Assembly (NCBI GenBank): GCA_031769625.1
Contig: JAUIMM010002533.1
Location: 62,001-126,000, forward strand
DNA length: 64,000 bases
From: Taudactylus pleione
Lineage: Eukaryota; Chordata; Amphibia; Anura; Myobatrachidae
Reading direction: 5' to 3'
The notes under the pieces were generated by a model. It saw only the letters and a program-made list of their open reading frames with translations, made no database searches and was not told where the DNA came from. Positions 38,831-53,950 of this stretch are shown here, one piece after another. The position numbers were made by a program, and so were the translations under genes. Numbering within the stretch: the first letter of the stretch is position 1; every line of letters begins with the position of its first letter.

Positions 38831-41280
38831 CACAATGACCTTGTGCACTGGAGAGAGTAATAAACAGTGAGTCATACAGGAGGGTGAGAGAGTAATAAAC
38901 AGTGAGTTATATAGGTGGGTTAAAGAGAGTAATAAACAGAGAGTCATACAGGCGGGTGATAGAGAGTAATAAACAGTGAGTCATACAGGCGGGTGAGAGA
39001 GAGTAATAAACAGTGAGTCATACACGAGGGTGAGAGAGCATAATAAACAGTGAGTCATACAGGCGGGTGAGAGAGTAATAAGCAGTGAGTCATTCAGGCG
39101 GGTGAGAGAGAGTAATAAACAGTGTGTCATACAGGCGGGTGAGAGAAAGTAATAAACAGTGAGTCATACAGGCGGATGAGAGAGAGTAATAATAACTGAG
39201 TCATACAGGAGGGTGAGAGAGTAATAAGCAGTGAGTCATACAGGCGGGTGAGAGAGAAATAAACAGTGAGTCATATAGGTGGGTGAAAGAGAGTAATAAA
39301 CAGTGAATCATAGAGGCGGGTGAGAGAGAGTAATAAACAGTGTGTCATACAGGCGGGTGAGAGAAAGTAATAAACAGTGAGTCATACAGGCGGATGAGAG
39401 AGAGTAATAATAACTGAGTCATACAGGAGGGTGAGAGAGTAATAAGCAGTTAGTCATACAGGCTGGTGAGAGAGAAATAAACAGTGAGTCATATAGGTGG
39501 GTGAAAGAGAGTAATAAACAGTGAATCATAGAGGCGGGTGAGAGAGAGTAATAAACAGTGAATCATAGAGGCGGGTGAGAGAGAGTAATAAACAGTGAGT
39601 CATACAGGCGGGTGAGAGAAAGTAATAAACAGTGAGTCATACAGGTGGGTGAGAGAGAGTAATAAACAGTGAGTCATACAGGTGAGTGAGAGAGTAATAA
39701 ACAGTGAGTCATACAGGTGGGTGAGAGAGAGTAATAATCAGTGAGTCATACAGGCGGGAGAAAGAGAGTAATAAACAGTGAGTCATACAGGTGGGTGAGA
39801 GAGAGTAAAAAACAGTGAGTCATACAGGTGGGTGAGAGAGAGAGTAATAAACAGTGAGTCATACAGGCAGAGAGAGAGTAATAAACAGTGAGTCATACAG
39901 GCGGGTGAGAGTGAGTAATAAACAGGGAGTCATATAGGTGGGTGAGAGAGAGTAATAAACACTGAGTCATACAGGCGGGTGAGAGAGTAATAAACACTAG
40001 CACAAAATGACCTTGTGCACTGGAGAGAGTAATAAACAGTGAGTCTTACAGGCAGGTGAGAGAGAATAACAAACAGTGAGTCATACAGGCGGGTGAGAGA
40101 GAATAATAAACAGTGAGTCATACAGGCGGGTAAGATAAGGTAATAATCAGTGAGTCATACAGGCGGGTGAGAGAGAGTAATAAACAGTGAATCATACAGG
40201 CGGGTGAGAGATTAATAAACAGTGAGTCATACAGGTGGGTGAGAGAGAGTAATAAACAGTGAGTCATAGAGGCAGGCGGGTGACAGAGAGTAATAAACAG
40301 TGAGTTCTACAGGCGGATGAGGGAGAGTAATAAACACTAGCAATCAATGACCTTGTGCACTGGAGAGAGTAAGAAACAGTGAGTAATACAGGTGGGTGAG
40401 AGAGTAATAAACAGTGAGTCATACAGGTGGGTGAGAGAGAGTAATAAACTGAGTCATACAAGCGGGTGAGATAAAATAATAAATAGTGAGTCATTCAGGT
40501 GGGTGAGAGAGAGTAACAAACAGTGAGTCATACAGGCGGGTGCGAGAAAGTAATAAACAGTGAGTCATACAGGCGGATGAGAGAGAGTAATAAACACTAG
40601 CACACAATGACCTTGTGCACTGGAGAGAGTAATAAACAGTGAGTCATACAGATGGGTGAGAGAGTAATAAGCATTGAGTCATACAGGAGGGTGAGAGAGT
40701 AATAAACAGTGAGTCATATAGGTGGGTTAAAGAGAGTAATAAACAGAGAATCATACAGGCGGGTGAGAGAGAGTAATAAACAGTGAGTCATACAGGCGGG
40801 TGAGAGAGAGTAATAAACAGTGAGTCATACACGAGGGTGAGAGAGCATAATAAACAGTGAGTCATACAGGCGGGTGAGAGAATAATAAGCAGTGAGTCAT
40901 ACAGGCGGGTGAGAGAGAGTAATAAACAGTGTGTCATACAGGCGGGTGAGAGAAAGTAATAAACAGTGAGTCATACAGGCGGATGAGAGAGAATAATAAT
41001 AACTGAGTCATACAGGAGGGTGAGAGAGTAATAAGCAGTGAGTCATACAGGCGGGTGAGAGAGAAATAAACAGTGAGTCATATAGGTGGGTGAAAGAGAG
41101 TAATAAACAGTGAATCATAGAGGCGGGTGAGAGAGAGTAATAAACAGTGAGTCATACAGGCGGGTGAGAGAAAGTAATAAACAGTGAGTCATACAGGTGG
41201 GTGAGAGAGAGTAATATACAGTGAGTCATACAGGTGAGTGATAGAGTAATAAACAGTGAGTCATACAGGAGGGTGAGAGA
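38553..41280. repeat. Array C 2,728-bp higher-order repeat, copy 1
   Basis: This is the first of two directly adjacent near-identical blocks. It runs from just before a type II unit (GCACTCAATG near 38,568) to the equivalent type II unit near 41,296. Positions checked at the 2,728-bp offset match in order, including GCACACAATG near 38,828, AGTGAGTTATATAGG, the CACGAGGGTGAGAG unit, the ATTAATAAACAG unit and the GACAGAGAG unit. Differences seen are single bases. Confidence 0.85.
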
Positions 41281-44008
41281 GAATAATAAACACTAGCACT
41301 CAATGACCTTGTGCACTGGAGAGAGTAAGAAACAGTGAGTAATACAGGTGGGTGAGAGAGTAATAAACAGTGAGTCATACAGGTGGGTGAGAGAGAGTAA
41401 TAAACTGAGTCATACAAGCGGGTGAGATAAAGTAATAAACAGTGAGTCATTCAGGTGGGTGAGAGAGAGTAACAAACAGTGAGTCATACAGGCGGGTGCG
41501 AGAAAGTAATAAACAGTGAGTCATACAGGCGGATGAGAGAGAGTAATAAACACTAGCACACAATGACCTTGTGCACTGGAGAGAGTAATAAACAGTGAGT
41601 CATACAGGAGGGTGAGAGAGTAATAAACAGTGAGTTATATAGGTGGGTTAAAGAGAGTAATAAACAGAGAGTCATACAGGCGGGTGATAGAGAGTAATAA
41701 ACAGTGAGTCATACAGGCGGGTGAGAGAGAGTAATAAACAGTGAGTCATACACGAGGGTGAGAGAGCATAATAAACAGTGAGTCATACAGGCGGGTGAGA
41801 GAGTAATAAGCAGTGAGTCATTCAGGCGGGTGAGAGAGAGTAATAAACAGTGTGTCATACAGGCGGGTGAGAGAAAGTAATAAACAGTGAGTCATACAGG
41901 CGGATGAGAGAGAGTAATAATAACTGAGTCATACAGGAGGGTGAGAGAGTAATAAGCAGTGAGTCATACAGGCGGGTGAGAGAGAAATAAACAGTGAGTC
42001 ATATAGGTGGGTGAAAGAGAGTAATAAACAGTGAATCATAGAGGCGGGTGAGAGAGAGTAATAAACAGTGTGTCATACAGGCGGGTGAGAGAAAGTAATA
42101 AACAGTGAGTCATACAGGCGGATGAGAGAGAGTAATAATAACTGAGTCATACAGGAGGGTGAGAGAGTAATAAGCAGTTAGTCATACAGGCTGGTGAGAG
42201 AGAAATAAACAGTGAGTCATATTGGTGGGTGAAAGAGAGTAATAAACAGTGAATCATAGAGGCGGGTGAGAGAGAGTAATAAACAGTGAATCATAGAGGC
42301 GGGTGAGAGAGAGTAATAAACAGTGAGTCATACAGGCGGGTGAGAGAAAGTAATAAACAGTGAGTCATACAGGTGGGTGAGAGAGAGTAATAAACAGTGA
42401 GTCATACAGGTGAGTGAGAGAGTAATAAACAGTGAGTCATACAGGTGGGTGAGAGAGAGTAATAATCAGTGAGTCATACAGGCGGGAGAAAGAGAGTAAT
42501 AAACAGTGAGTCATACAGGTGGGTGAGAGAGAGTAAAAAACAGTGAGTCATACAGGTGGGTGAGAGAGAGAGTAATAAACAGTGAGTCATACAGGCAGAG
42601 AGAGAGTAATAAACAGTGAGTCATACAGGCGGGTGAGAGTGAGTAATAAACAGGGAGTCATATAGGTGGGTGAGAGAGAGTAATAAACACTGAGTCATAC
42701 AGGCGGGTGAGAGAGTAATAAACACTAGCACAAAATGACCTTGTGCACTGGAGAGAGTAATAAACAGTGAGTCTTACAGGCAGGTGAGAGAGAATAACAA
42801 ACAGTGAGTCATACAGGCGGGTGAGAGAGAATAATAAACAGTGAGTCATACAGGCGGGTAAGATAAGGTAATAATCAGTGAGTCATACAGGCGGGTGAGA
42901 GAGAGTAATAAACAGTGAATCATACAGGCGGGTGAGAGATTAATAAACAGTGAGTCATACAGGTGGGTGAGAGAGAGTAATAAACAGTGAGTCATAGAGG
43001 CAGGCGGGTGACAGAGAGTAATAAACAGTGAGTTCTACAGGCGGATGAGGGAGAGTAATAAACACTAGCAATCAATGACCTTGTGCACTGGAGAGAGTAA
43101 GAAACAGTGAGTAATACAGGTGGGTGAGAGAGTAATAAACAGTGAGTCATACAGGTGGGTGAGAGAGAGTAATAAACTGAGTCATACAAGCGGGTGAGAT
43201 AAAATAATAAATAGTGAGTCATTCAGGTGGGTGAGAGAGAGTAACAAACAGTGAGTCATACAGGCGGGTGCGAGAAAGTAATAAACAGTGAGTCATACAG
43301 GCGGATGAGAGAGAGTAATAAACACTAGCACACAATGACCTTGTGCACTGGAGAGAGTAATAAACAGTGAGTCATACAGATGGGTGAGAGAGTAATAAGC
43401 ATTGAGTCATACAGGAGGGTGAGAGAGTAATAAACAGTGAGTCATATAGGTGGGTTAAAGAGAGTAATAAACAGAGAGTCATACAGGCGGGTGAGAGAGA
43501 GTAATAAACAGTGAGTCATACAGGCGGGTGAGAGAGAGTAATAAACAGTGAGTCAAACACGAGGGTGAGAGAGCATAATAAACAGTGAGTCATACAGGCG
43601 GGTGAGAGAATAATAAGCAGTGAGTCATACAGGCGGGTGAGAGAGAGTAATAAACAGTGTGTCATACAGGCGGGTGAGAGAAAGTAATAAACAGTGAGTC
43701 ATACAGGCGGATGAGAGAGAATAATAATAACTGAGTCATACAGGAGGGTGAGAGAGTAATAAGCAGTGAGTCATACAGGCGGGTGAGAGAGAAATAAACA
43801 GTGAGTCATATAGGTGGGTGAAAGAGAGTAATAAACAGTGAATCATAGAGGCGGGTGAGAGAGAGTAATAAACAGTGAGTCATACAGGCGGGTGAGAGAA
43901 AGTAATAAACAGTGAGTCATACAGGTGGGTGAGAGAGAGTAATATACAGTGAGTCATACAGGTGAGTGATAGAGTAATAAACAGTGAGTCATACAGGAGG
44001 GTGAGAGA
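41281..44008. repeat. Array C 2,728-bp higher-order repeat, copy 2
   Basis: This is the direct neighbour of the 38,553-41,280 block, with the same unit order. Repeat reading frames at 42,658 and 42,992 match those at 39,930 and 40,264 exactly. A third copy starts at 44,009 (GAATAATAAACACTAGCAC) but diverges within about 120 bp: the copy at 41,400 has CATACAAGCGGG and this one has CATAAAGACGGG. Confidence 0.85.
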
Positions 44009-47000
44009 GAATAATAAACACTAGCACTCAATGACCTTGTGCACTGGAGAGAGTAAGAAACAGTGAGTCATACAGGTGGGTGAGAGAGTAATAAACAGTG
44101 AGTCATACAGGTGGGTGAGAGAGAGTAATAAACTGAGTCATAAAGACGGGTGAGATAAAGAAATAAACAGTGAGTCATACAGGCGGGTGAGAGAAAGTAA
44201 TAAACAGTGAGTGATACAGGCGGATGAGAGAGAGTAATAAACACTAGCACTCAATAACCTTGTGCACTGGAGAGAGTAAAAAACAGTGAGTCATACAGGC
44301 GGTGAGAGAGTAATAATAACTGGTCATACAGGAGGGTGAGAGAGTAATAAGCAGTGAGTCATACAGGCGGGTGAGAGAGAACTAAACAGTGAGTCATATA
44401 GGTGGGTGAAAGAGAGTAATAAACAGTGAATCATAGAGGCGGGTGAGAGAGAGTAATAAACAGTGAGTCATACAGGCGGTTGAGAGAAAGTAATAAACAG
44501 TGAGTCATACAGGTGGGTGAAAGAGAGTAATAAACAGTGAGTCAAACAGGTGAGTGAGAGAGTAATAAACAGTGAGTCATACAGGTGGGTGTGAGAGAGT
44601 AATAAACAGTGAGTCATGCAGGCGGGAGAAAGAGCGTAATAAACAGTGAGTCATACAGGTGGGTGAGAGAGAGTAATAAACAGTGAGTCATACAGGTGGG
44701 TGAGAGAGAGAGTAATAAACAGTGAGTCATACAGGCAGAGAGAGAGTAATAAACAGTGAGTCATACAGGCGGGTGAGAGAGAGTAATAAACAGGGAGTCA
44801 TATAGGTGGGTGAGGGAGAGTAATAAACACTGAGTCATACAGGTGGGTGAGAGAGAGTAATAAACACTAGCACCCAATGACCTTGTGCACTGGAGAGAGT
44901 AATAAACAGTGAGTCATACAGGCAGAGAGAGAGTAATAAACAGTGAGTCATACAGGCGGGTGAGAGAGAATATTAAACAGTGAGTCATACAGGCGGGTAA
45001 GAGAAGGTAATAATCAGTGAGTCATACAGGCGGGTGAGAGAGAGTAATAAACAGTGAGTCATACAGGCGGGTGAGAGAGAGTAATAAACACTGAGTCATA
45101 CAGGCGGGTGAGAGAGAGTAATAAACAGTGAGTCATAGAGGCAGGTGGGTGACAGAGAGTAATAAACAGTGAGTTCTACAGGCGGATGAGGGAGAGTAAT
45201 AAACACTAGCACTCAATGACCTTGTGCACTGGAGAGAGTAAGAAACAGTGAGTCATACAGGCGGGTGAGAGAGAGTAATAAACACTGAGTCATACAGGCG
45301 GGTGAGAGAGAGTAATAAACAGTGAGTCATAGAGGCAGGCGGGTGACAGAGAGTAATAAACAGTGAGTTCTACAGGCGGATGAGGGAGAGTAATAAACAC
45401 TAGCACTCAATGACCTTGTGCACTGGAGAGAGTAAGAAACAGTGAGTCATACAGGTGGGTGAGAGAGAGTAATAAACTGAGTCATACAAGCGGGTGAGAT
45501 AAAGTAATAAACATTGAGTCATTCAGGTGGGGGAGAGAGAGTAATAAACAGTGAGTCATACAGGCGGATGAGAGAGAGTATTAAACACTGAGTCATATAG
45601 GCGGGTGAGAGAGCAATAATAACTGAGTCATAAAGGAGGGTGAGAGAGTAATAAGCATTGAGTCATACAGGCGGGTGAGAGAGAGTAATAAACAGTGAGT
45701 CATACACGAGGGTGAGAGAGCATAATAAACAGTGAGTCATGCAGGCGTGTGAGAGAGTAATAAGCAGTGAGTCATACAGGCGGGTGAGAGAGTAATAAGC
45801 AGTGAGTCATACAGGAGGATGAGAGAAAGTAATAAACAGTGAGTCATACAGGCGGATGAGAGAGAGTAATAAACACTAGCACTGAATGACTTTATGCACT
45901 GGAGAAAGTATTAAACAGTGAGTCATAGAGGCGGGTGAGAGAGCAATAATAACTGAGCCATACAAGAGGGTGAGAGAGAAATAATCAGTGAGTCATACAG
46001 GCGGGTGAGAGAGTAATAAACAGTGAGTCATATAGGTGGGTGAAAGAGAGTAATAAACAGTAAGTCATAGAGGTGGGTGAGAGAGTAATAAACAGTGAGT
46101 CATACAGGCGGGTGAGAGATAGTAATAAACAGTGAGTCATACAGGCGGGTGAGAGAGAGTAATAAACAGTGAGTCATACAGGAGGGTGAGAGAGAGTAAT
46201 AAACAGTGAGTCATACAGGCGGGTTAGAGAAAGTAATAAACAGTGAGTCATACAGATGGGTGAGAGAGAGTAATAAACACTGAGTCATATAGGCGGGTGA
46301 GAGAGAGTTATTAACAGTGAGTCATACATGCGGGTGAGAGAGAGTAATAAACACTAGCACTCAATGTCCTTGTGCACTGGAGAGAGTAATAAACAGTGAG
46401 ACATACAGGTGGGTGAGAGAGAGTAATAAACAGTGAGTCTTACATTCGGGTGAGAGAGAGTAATAAACACTAGCACTCAATGTCCTTGTGCACTGGAGAG
46501 AGTAATAAACAGTGAGTCATACAGGTGGGTGAGAGAGAGTAATAAACAGTGAGTCATACAGGAGGGTGAGAGAGAGTAATAAACAGTGAGTCATAGAGGC
46601 AGGCGGGTGACAGAGAGTTATAAGCAGTGAGTCATACAGGCGGATGAGAGAGCGTAATAAACAGTGAGTCATACAGGAGGGTGAGAGAGAGTAATAAACA
46701 GTGAATCATACAGGCGGGTAAGAGATTAATAAACAGTGAGTCATACAGGAGGGTGAGAGAGATTAATAAACAGTGAGTCTTAGAGGCAGGCGGGTGACAG
46801 AGAGTAATAAATAGTGAGTCATACAGGCGGATGAGAGAGAGTAATAAACAGTGAGTCATACAGGCGGGTGAGAAAGAATAATAAACAGTGTGTCATACTG
46901 GTGGGTGAGAGAGAGTAATAAACAGTCAGTAATAAAGGCGGGTGAGAGTGAGTAATAAACAGTGAGTCATACAGGCGAGTGAGAGAAAGTAATAAACAGT

Positions 47001-49099
47001 GAGTCATACAGGTGGGTGAGAAAGAATAATAAATAGTGAGTCATATAGGTGGGTGAGAGAGTAATAATCAGTGAGTCATACAGGCGGGTGAGAGAGAATG
47101 ATAAACAGTGAGTCATATAAGCGGGTTAGAGAGAGTAATAATAACTGAGTCATACAGGAGGGTGAGAGAGTAATAAGCAGTGAGTCATACAGGTGGGTGA
47201 GAGAGTAATAAACAGTGAGTCATACAGGTGGGTGAAAGAGAGTAATAAACAGTGAGTCATAGAGGTGGGTGAGAGAGAGTAATAAACAGTGAGTCATACA
47301 GGCGGGTGAAAGAGAGTAATAAACAGTGAGTCATACAGGAGGGTGAGAGATAGTAATAAACAGTGAGTAATACAGGAGGGTGAGACAGAATAATAAACAG
47401 TGAGTTACACAGGCGGGTGAGAGAGTAATAAGCAGTGAGTCATACAGGTGGGTGAGAGAGAGTAATAAACAGTGAGTCATACAGGCGGGTTAGATAAAGT
47501 AAAAAACAGTGAGTCATACAGGTGGGTGAGAGAGAGTAATAAACGCTGAGTCATATAGGCAGGTGAAAGAGAGTTATAAACAGTGAGTCATAGAGGTAGG
47601 AGGGTGAGAGAGAGTAATAACCAGTGAGTCATAGAGGCAGGCGGGTGAGAGAGAGAAATAAACACTGAGTCATAAATGCGGGTGAGAGTGAGTAATAAAC
47701 ACTAGCACTCAATGTCCTTGTGCACTGGATAGAGTAATAAACAGTGAGTCATACAGGTGGGTGAGATAAAGTAATAAACAGTGAGTCATACAGGTGGGTG
47801 AGAGAGAGTAGTAAACAGTGAGTCATACAGTCGGGTGAGAGAGAGTAATAAACAGTGAGTCATACTTGCGGGTAAGAAAGACTAATAAACAGTGAGACTT
47901 AGAGGCGGGTTAGAAAGACTAATAAACAGTGAGTCATACAGGCGGCTGAGACAGAGTAAAAAACAGTGTCATACAGGCTGGTGAGAGAGAGTAATAAACA
48001 GTGAGTCATAGAGGCAGGCGGGTGACAGAGAGTAATAAACAGTGAGTCATACAGGTGGGTGAGAGAGCAATAATAACTGAGTCATAAAGGAGGGTGAGAG
48101 AGTAATAAGCATTGAGTCATACAGGAGGGTGAGAGAGTAATAAACAGTGAGTCATATAGGTGGGTTAAAGAGAGTAATAAACAGTGAGTCATACAGGTGG
48201 GTGGGAGAGAGTAATAAAGAGTGAGTCATACAGGCGGGTGAGAGAGAGTAATAAACAGTGAGTCATACACGAGGGTGAGAGAGCATAATAAACAGTGAGT
48301 CATGCAGGCGTGTGAGAGAGTAATAAGCAGTGAGTCATACAGGCGGGTGAGAGAGTAATAAGCAGTGAGTCATACAGGCGGGTGAGAGAGTAATAATCGG
48401 TGTGTCATACAGGCGGGTGAGAGAAAGTAATAAACAGTGAGTCATACAGGCGGATGAGAGAGAGTAATAAACACTAGCACTGAATGACCTTATGCACTGG
48501 AGAAAGTATTAAACAGTGAGTCATAGAGGCGGGTGAGAGAGCAATAATAACTGAGCCATACAAGAGGGTGAGAGAGTAATAAGCAGTGAGTCATACAGGC
48601 GGGTGAGAGAGTAATAAACAGTGAGTCATATAGGTGGGTGAAAGAGAGTAATAAACAGTAAGTCATAGAGGTGGGTGAGAGAGAGTAATAAACAGTGAGT
48701 CATACAGGCGAGTGAGAGAAAGTAATAAACAGTGAGTCATACAGGTGGGTGAGAAAGAATAATAAATAGTGAGTCATATAGGTGGGTGAGAGAGTAATAA
48801 TCAGTGAGTCATACAGGCGGGTGAGAGAGAATGATAAACAGTGAGTCATATAAGCGGGTTAGAGAGAGTAATAATAACTGAGTCATACAGTTGGGTGAAA
48901 GAGAGTAATAAACAGTGAGTCATAGAGGTGGGTGAGAGAGAGTAATAAACAGTGTGTCATACTGGTGGGTGAGAGAGAGTAATAAACAGTCAGTAATAAA
49001 GGCGGGTGAGAGAGAGTAATAAACAGTGAGTCATACAGGCGAGTGAGAGAAAGTAATAAACAGTGAGTCATACAGGTGGGTGAGAAAGAATAATAAATA

Positions 49100-52000
49100 G
49101 TGAGTCATATAGGTGGGTGAGAGAGTAATAATCAGTGAGTCATACAGGCGGGTGAGAGAGAATGATAAACAGTGAGTCATATAAGCGGGTTAGAGAGAGT
49201 AATAATAACTGAGTCATACAGGAGGGTGAGAGAGTAATAAGCAGTGAGTCATACAGGTGGGTGAGAGAGTAATAAACAGTGAGTCATACAGGTGGGTGAA
49301 AGAGAGTAATAAACAGTGAGTCATAGAGGTGGGTGAGAGAGAGTAATAAACAGTGAGTCATACAGGCGGGTGAAAGAGAGTAATAAACAGTGAGTCATAC
49401 AGGAGGGTGAGAGATAGTAATAAACAGTGAGTAATACAGGAGGGTGAGACAGAATAATAAACAGTGAGTTACACAGGCGGGTGAGAGAGTAATAAGCAGT
49501 GAGTCATACAGGTGGGTGAGAGAGCGTAATAAACAGTGAGTCATACAGGCGGGTTAGATAAAGTAAAAAACAGTGAGTCATACAGGTGGGTGAGAGAGAG
49601 TAATAAACGCTGAGTCATATAGGCAGGTGAAAGAGAGTTATAAACAGTGAGTCATAGAGGTAGGAGGGTGAGAGAGAGTAATAACCAGTGAGTCATAGAG
49701 GCAGGCGGGTGAGAGAGAGAAATAAACACTGAGTCATAAATGCGGGTGAGAGTGAGTAATAAACACTAGCACTCAATGTCCTTGTGCACTGGATAGAGTA
49801 ATAAACAGTGAGTCATACAGGTGGGTGAGATAAAGTAATAAACAGTGAGTTATACAGGTGGGTGAGAGACAGTATTAAACAGTGAGTCATACAGGCAGGT
49901 TTGAGAGAGTAATAAACAGTGAGTCATACAGGTGGGTGAGAGAGAGTAGTAAACAGTGAGTCATACAGTCGGGTGAGAGAGAGTAATAAACAGTGAGTCA
50001 TACTTGCGGGTAAGAAAGACTAATAAACAGTGAGACTTAGAGGCGGGTTAGAAAGACTAATAAACAGTGAGTCATACAGGCGGGTGAGACAGAGTAAAAA
50101 ACAGTGTCATACAGGCTGGTGAGAGAGAGTAATAAACAGTGAGTCATAGAGGCAGGCAGGTGACAGAGAGTAATAAACAGTGAATCATACAGGTGGGTGA
50201 GAGATTAATAAACAGTGAGTCATACAGGTGGGTGAGAGAGAGTAATAAACAGTGAGTCATAAAGGCAGGCGGGTGACAGAGAGTAATAAACAGTGAGTCA
50301 TAGAGGCAGGCAGGTGAGAGAGAGAAATAAACACTGAGTCATACATGCAGGTGAGAGAGAGTAATAAACAATAGCACTCAATGTCCTTGTGCACTGGAGA
50401 GAGTAATAAACAGTGAGTCATACAGGAGGGTGAGAGAGAGTAATAATCATTGAGTCATACAGGCGGGTGAGAGAGAGTAATAAACAGTGAGTCATAGAGG
50501 CAGGTGGGTGACAGACAGTAATAATCAGTGAGTCATACAGGCGGGTGAGAGAAAGTAATAAACAGTGAGTCATACAGGTGGGTGAGAGAGAATAATAAAC
50601 AGTGAGTCATACAGGTGGGTGATAGAGTAATAAACAGTGAGTCATAGAGGAAGGTGGGTCACAGACAGTAATAATCAGTAAGTCATACAGGCGGGTGAGA
50701 GAGAGTAATAAACAGTGAGTCATACAGGCGGGTGAGAGAAAGTATTGAACAGTGAGTCATACAGGTGGGTGAGAGAGAGTAATAAACAGTGAGTCATACA
50801 GGCGGGTGAGAAAGAATAATAAACAGTGTGTCATACTGGTGGGTGAGAGAGAATGATAAACAGTGAGTCATATAAGCGGGTTAGAGAGAGTAATAATAAC
50901 TGAGTCATACAGGAGGGTGAGAGAGTAATAAGCAGTGAGTCATACAGGTGGGTGAGAGAGTAATAAACAGTGAGTCATACAGGTGGGTGAAAGAGAGTAA
51001 TAAACAGTGAGTCATAGAGGTGGGTGAGAGAGAGTAATAAACAGTGAGTCATACAGGCGGGTGAGAGAGAGTAATAAACAGGGAGTCATATAGGTGGGTG
51101 AGGGAGAGTAATAAACACTGAGTCATACAGGTGGGTGAGAGAGATTAATAAACACTAGCACCCAATGACCTTGTGCACTGGAGAGAGTAATAAACAGTGA
51201 GTCATACAGGCAGGTGAGAGAGAATAATAAACAGTGAGTCATACAGGCGGGTGAGAGAGAATAATAAACAGTGAGTCATACAGGCGGGTAAGAGAAGGTA
51301 ATAATCAGTGAGTCATACAGGCGGGTGAGAGAGAGTAATAAACAGTGAGTCATACAGGCGGGTGAGAGAGAGTAATAAACACTGAGTCATACAGGCGGGT
51401 GAGAGAGAGTAATAAACAGTGAGTCATAGAGGCAGGCGGGCGACAGAGAGTAATAAACAGTGAGTTCTACAGGCGGATGAGGGAGAGTAATAAACACTAG
51501 CACTCAATGACCTTGTGCACTGGAGAGAGTAAGAAACAGTGAGTAATACAGGTGGGTGAGAGAGTAATAAACAGTGAGTCATACAGGCGGATGAGAGAGA
51601 GTAATAAACACTAGCACACAATGACCTTGTGCACTGGAGAGAGTAATAAACAGTGAGTCCTACAGGCGGGTGAGAGAGCAATAATAACTGAGTCATAAAG
51701 GAGGGTGAGAGAGTAATAAGCATTGAGTCATACAGGAGGGTGAGAGAGTAATAAACAGTGAGTCATATAGGTGGGTTATAGAGAGTAATAAACAGTGAGT
51801 CAAACAGGCGGGTGAGAGAGAGTAATAAAGAGTGAGTCATACAGGCGGGTGAGAGAGAGTAATAAACAGTGAGTCATACACGAGGGTGAGAGAGCATAAT
51901 AAACAGTGAGTCATGCAGGCGTGTGAGAGAGTAATAAGCAGTGAGTCATACAGGCGGGTGAGAGAGTAATAAGCAGTGAGTCATACAGGCGGGTGAGAGA

Positions 52001-53950
52001 GTAATAAACGGTGTGTCATACAGGCGGGTGAGAGAAAGTAATAAACAGTGAGTCATACAGGCGGATGAGAGAGAGTAATAAACACTAGCACTGAATGACC
52101 TTATGCACTGGAGAAAGTATTAAACAGTGAGTCATAGAGGCGGGTGAGAGAGCAATAATAACTGAGCCATTCAAGAGGGTGAGAGAGTAATAAGCAGTGA
52201 GTCATACAGGCGGGTGAGAGAGTAATAAACAGTGAGTCATATAGGTGGGTGAAAGAGAGTAATAAACAGTAAGTCATAGAGGTGGGTGAGAGAGAGTAAT
52301 AAACAGTGAGTCATACAGGCGGGTGAGAGATAGTAATAAACAGTGAGTCATACAGGCGGGTGAGAGAGAGTAATAAACAGTGAGTCATACAGGAGGGTGA
52401 GAGAGAGTAATAAACAGTGAGTCATACAGGCGGGTTAGAGAAAGTAAAAAACAGCGAGTCATACAGGTGAGAGAGAGTAATAAACACTGAGTCATATAGG
52501 CGGGTGAGAGAGAGTTATTAACAGTGAGTCATACATGCGGGTGAGAGAGAGTAATAAACACTAGCACTCAATGTCCTTGTGCACTGGAGAGAGTAATAAA
52601 CAGTGAGACATACAGGTGGGTGAGAGAGAGTAATAAATAGTGAGTCTTACTTTCGGGTGAGAGAGAGTAATAAACACTAGCACTCAATGTCCTTGTGCAC
52701 TGGAGAGAGTAATAAACAGTGAGTCATACAGGTGGGTGAGAGAGAGTAATAAACAGTGAGTCATACAGGAGGGTGAGAGAGAGTAATAAACAGTGAGTCA
52801 TAGAGGCAGGCGGGTGACAGAGAGTAATAAACAGTGAGTCATACAGGCAGATGAGAGAGCGTAATAAACAGTGAGTCATACAGGAGGGTGAGAGAGAGTA
52901 ATAAACAGTGAATCATACAGGCGGGTAAGAGATTAATAAACAGTGAGTCATAGAGGAGGGTGAGAGAGATTAATAAACAGTGAGTCATAGAGGCAGGCGG
53001 GTGACAGAGAGTAATAAATAGTGAGTCATACAGGCGGATGAGAGAGAGTAATAAACAGTGAGTCATACAGGCGGGTGAGAAAGAATAATAAACAGTGTGT
53101 CATACTGGTGGGTGAGAGAGAATGATAAACAGTGTCATATAAGCGGGTTAGAGAGAGTAATAATAACTGAGTCATACAGGAGGGTGAGAGAGTAATAAGC
53201 AGTGAGTCATACAGGTGGGTGAGAGAGTAATAAACAGTGAGTCATACAGGTGGGTGAAAGAGAGTAATAAACAGTGAGTCATAGAGGTCGGTGAGAGAGA
53301 GTAATAAACAGTGAGTCATACAGGCGGATGAGAGAGAGTAATAAACAGTGAGTCATACAGGCGGGTGAGAAAGAATAATAAACAGTGTGTCATACTGGTG
53401 GGTGAGAGAGAGTAATAAACAGTCAGTAATAAAGGCGGGTGAGAGAGAGTAATAAACAGAGTCATACAGGCGAGTGAGAGAAAGTAATAAACAGTGAGTC
53501 ATACAGGTGGGTGAGAAAGAATAATAAATAGTGAGTCATATAGGTGAGTGAGAGAGTAATAATCAGTGAGTCATACAGGCGGGTGAGAGAGAATGATAAA
53601 CAGTGAGTCATATAAGCGGATTAGAGAGAGTAATAATAACTGAGTCATACAGGAGGGTGAGAGAGTAATAAGCAGTGAGTCATACAGGTGGGTGAGAGAG
53701 TAATAAACAGTGAGTCATACAGGTGGGTGAAAGAGAGTAATAAACAGTGAGTCATAGAGGTGGGTGAGAGAGAGTAATAAACAGTGAGTCATACAGGCGG
53801 GTGAAAGAGAGTAATAAACAGTGAGTCATACAGGAGGGTGAGAGATAGTAATAAACAGTGAGTAATACAGGAGGGTGAGACAGAATAATAAACAGTGAGT
53901 TACACAGGCGGGTGAGAGAGTAATAAGCAGTGAGTCATACAGGTGGGTGA
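49100..53950. repeat. Array C block with 4,431-bp offset
   Basis: The run around 49,100-50,580 matches the run around 53,530-55,010. The marker TAATAATAACTGAGTC occurs at 49,200 and 53,631 (offset 4,431), and the rare AACAATAGCACTCAATG type II unit occurs near 50,369 and 54,799 (offset 4,430). Between them the GTTTGAGAG, AGTCGGGTGAG and ACTTGCGGGTAAG marker units follow in the same order. The entry spans the first copy and the start of the second. Confidence 0.75.
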
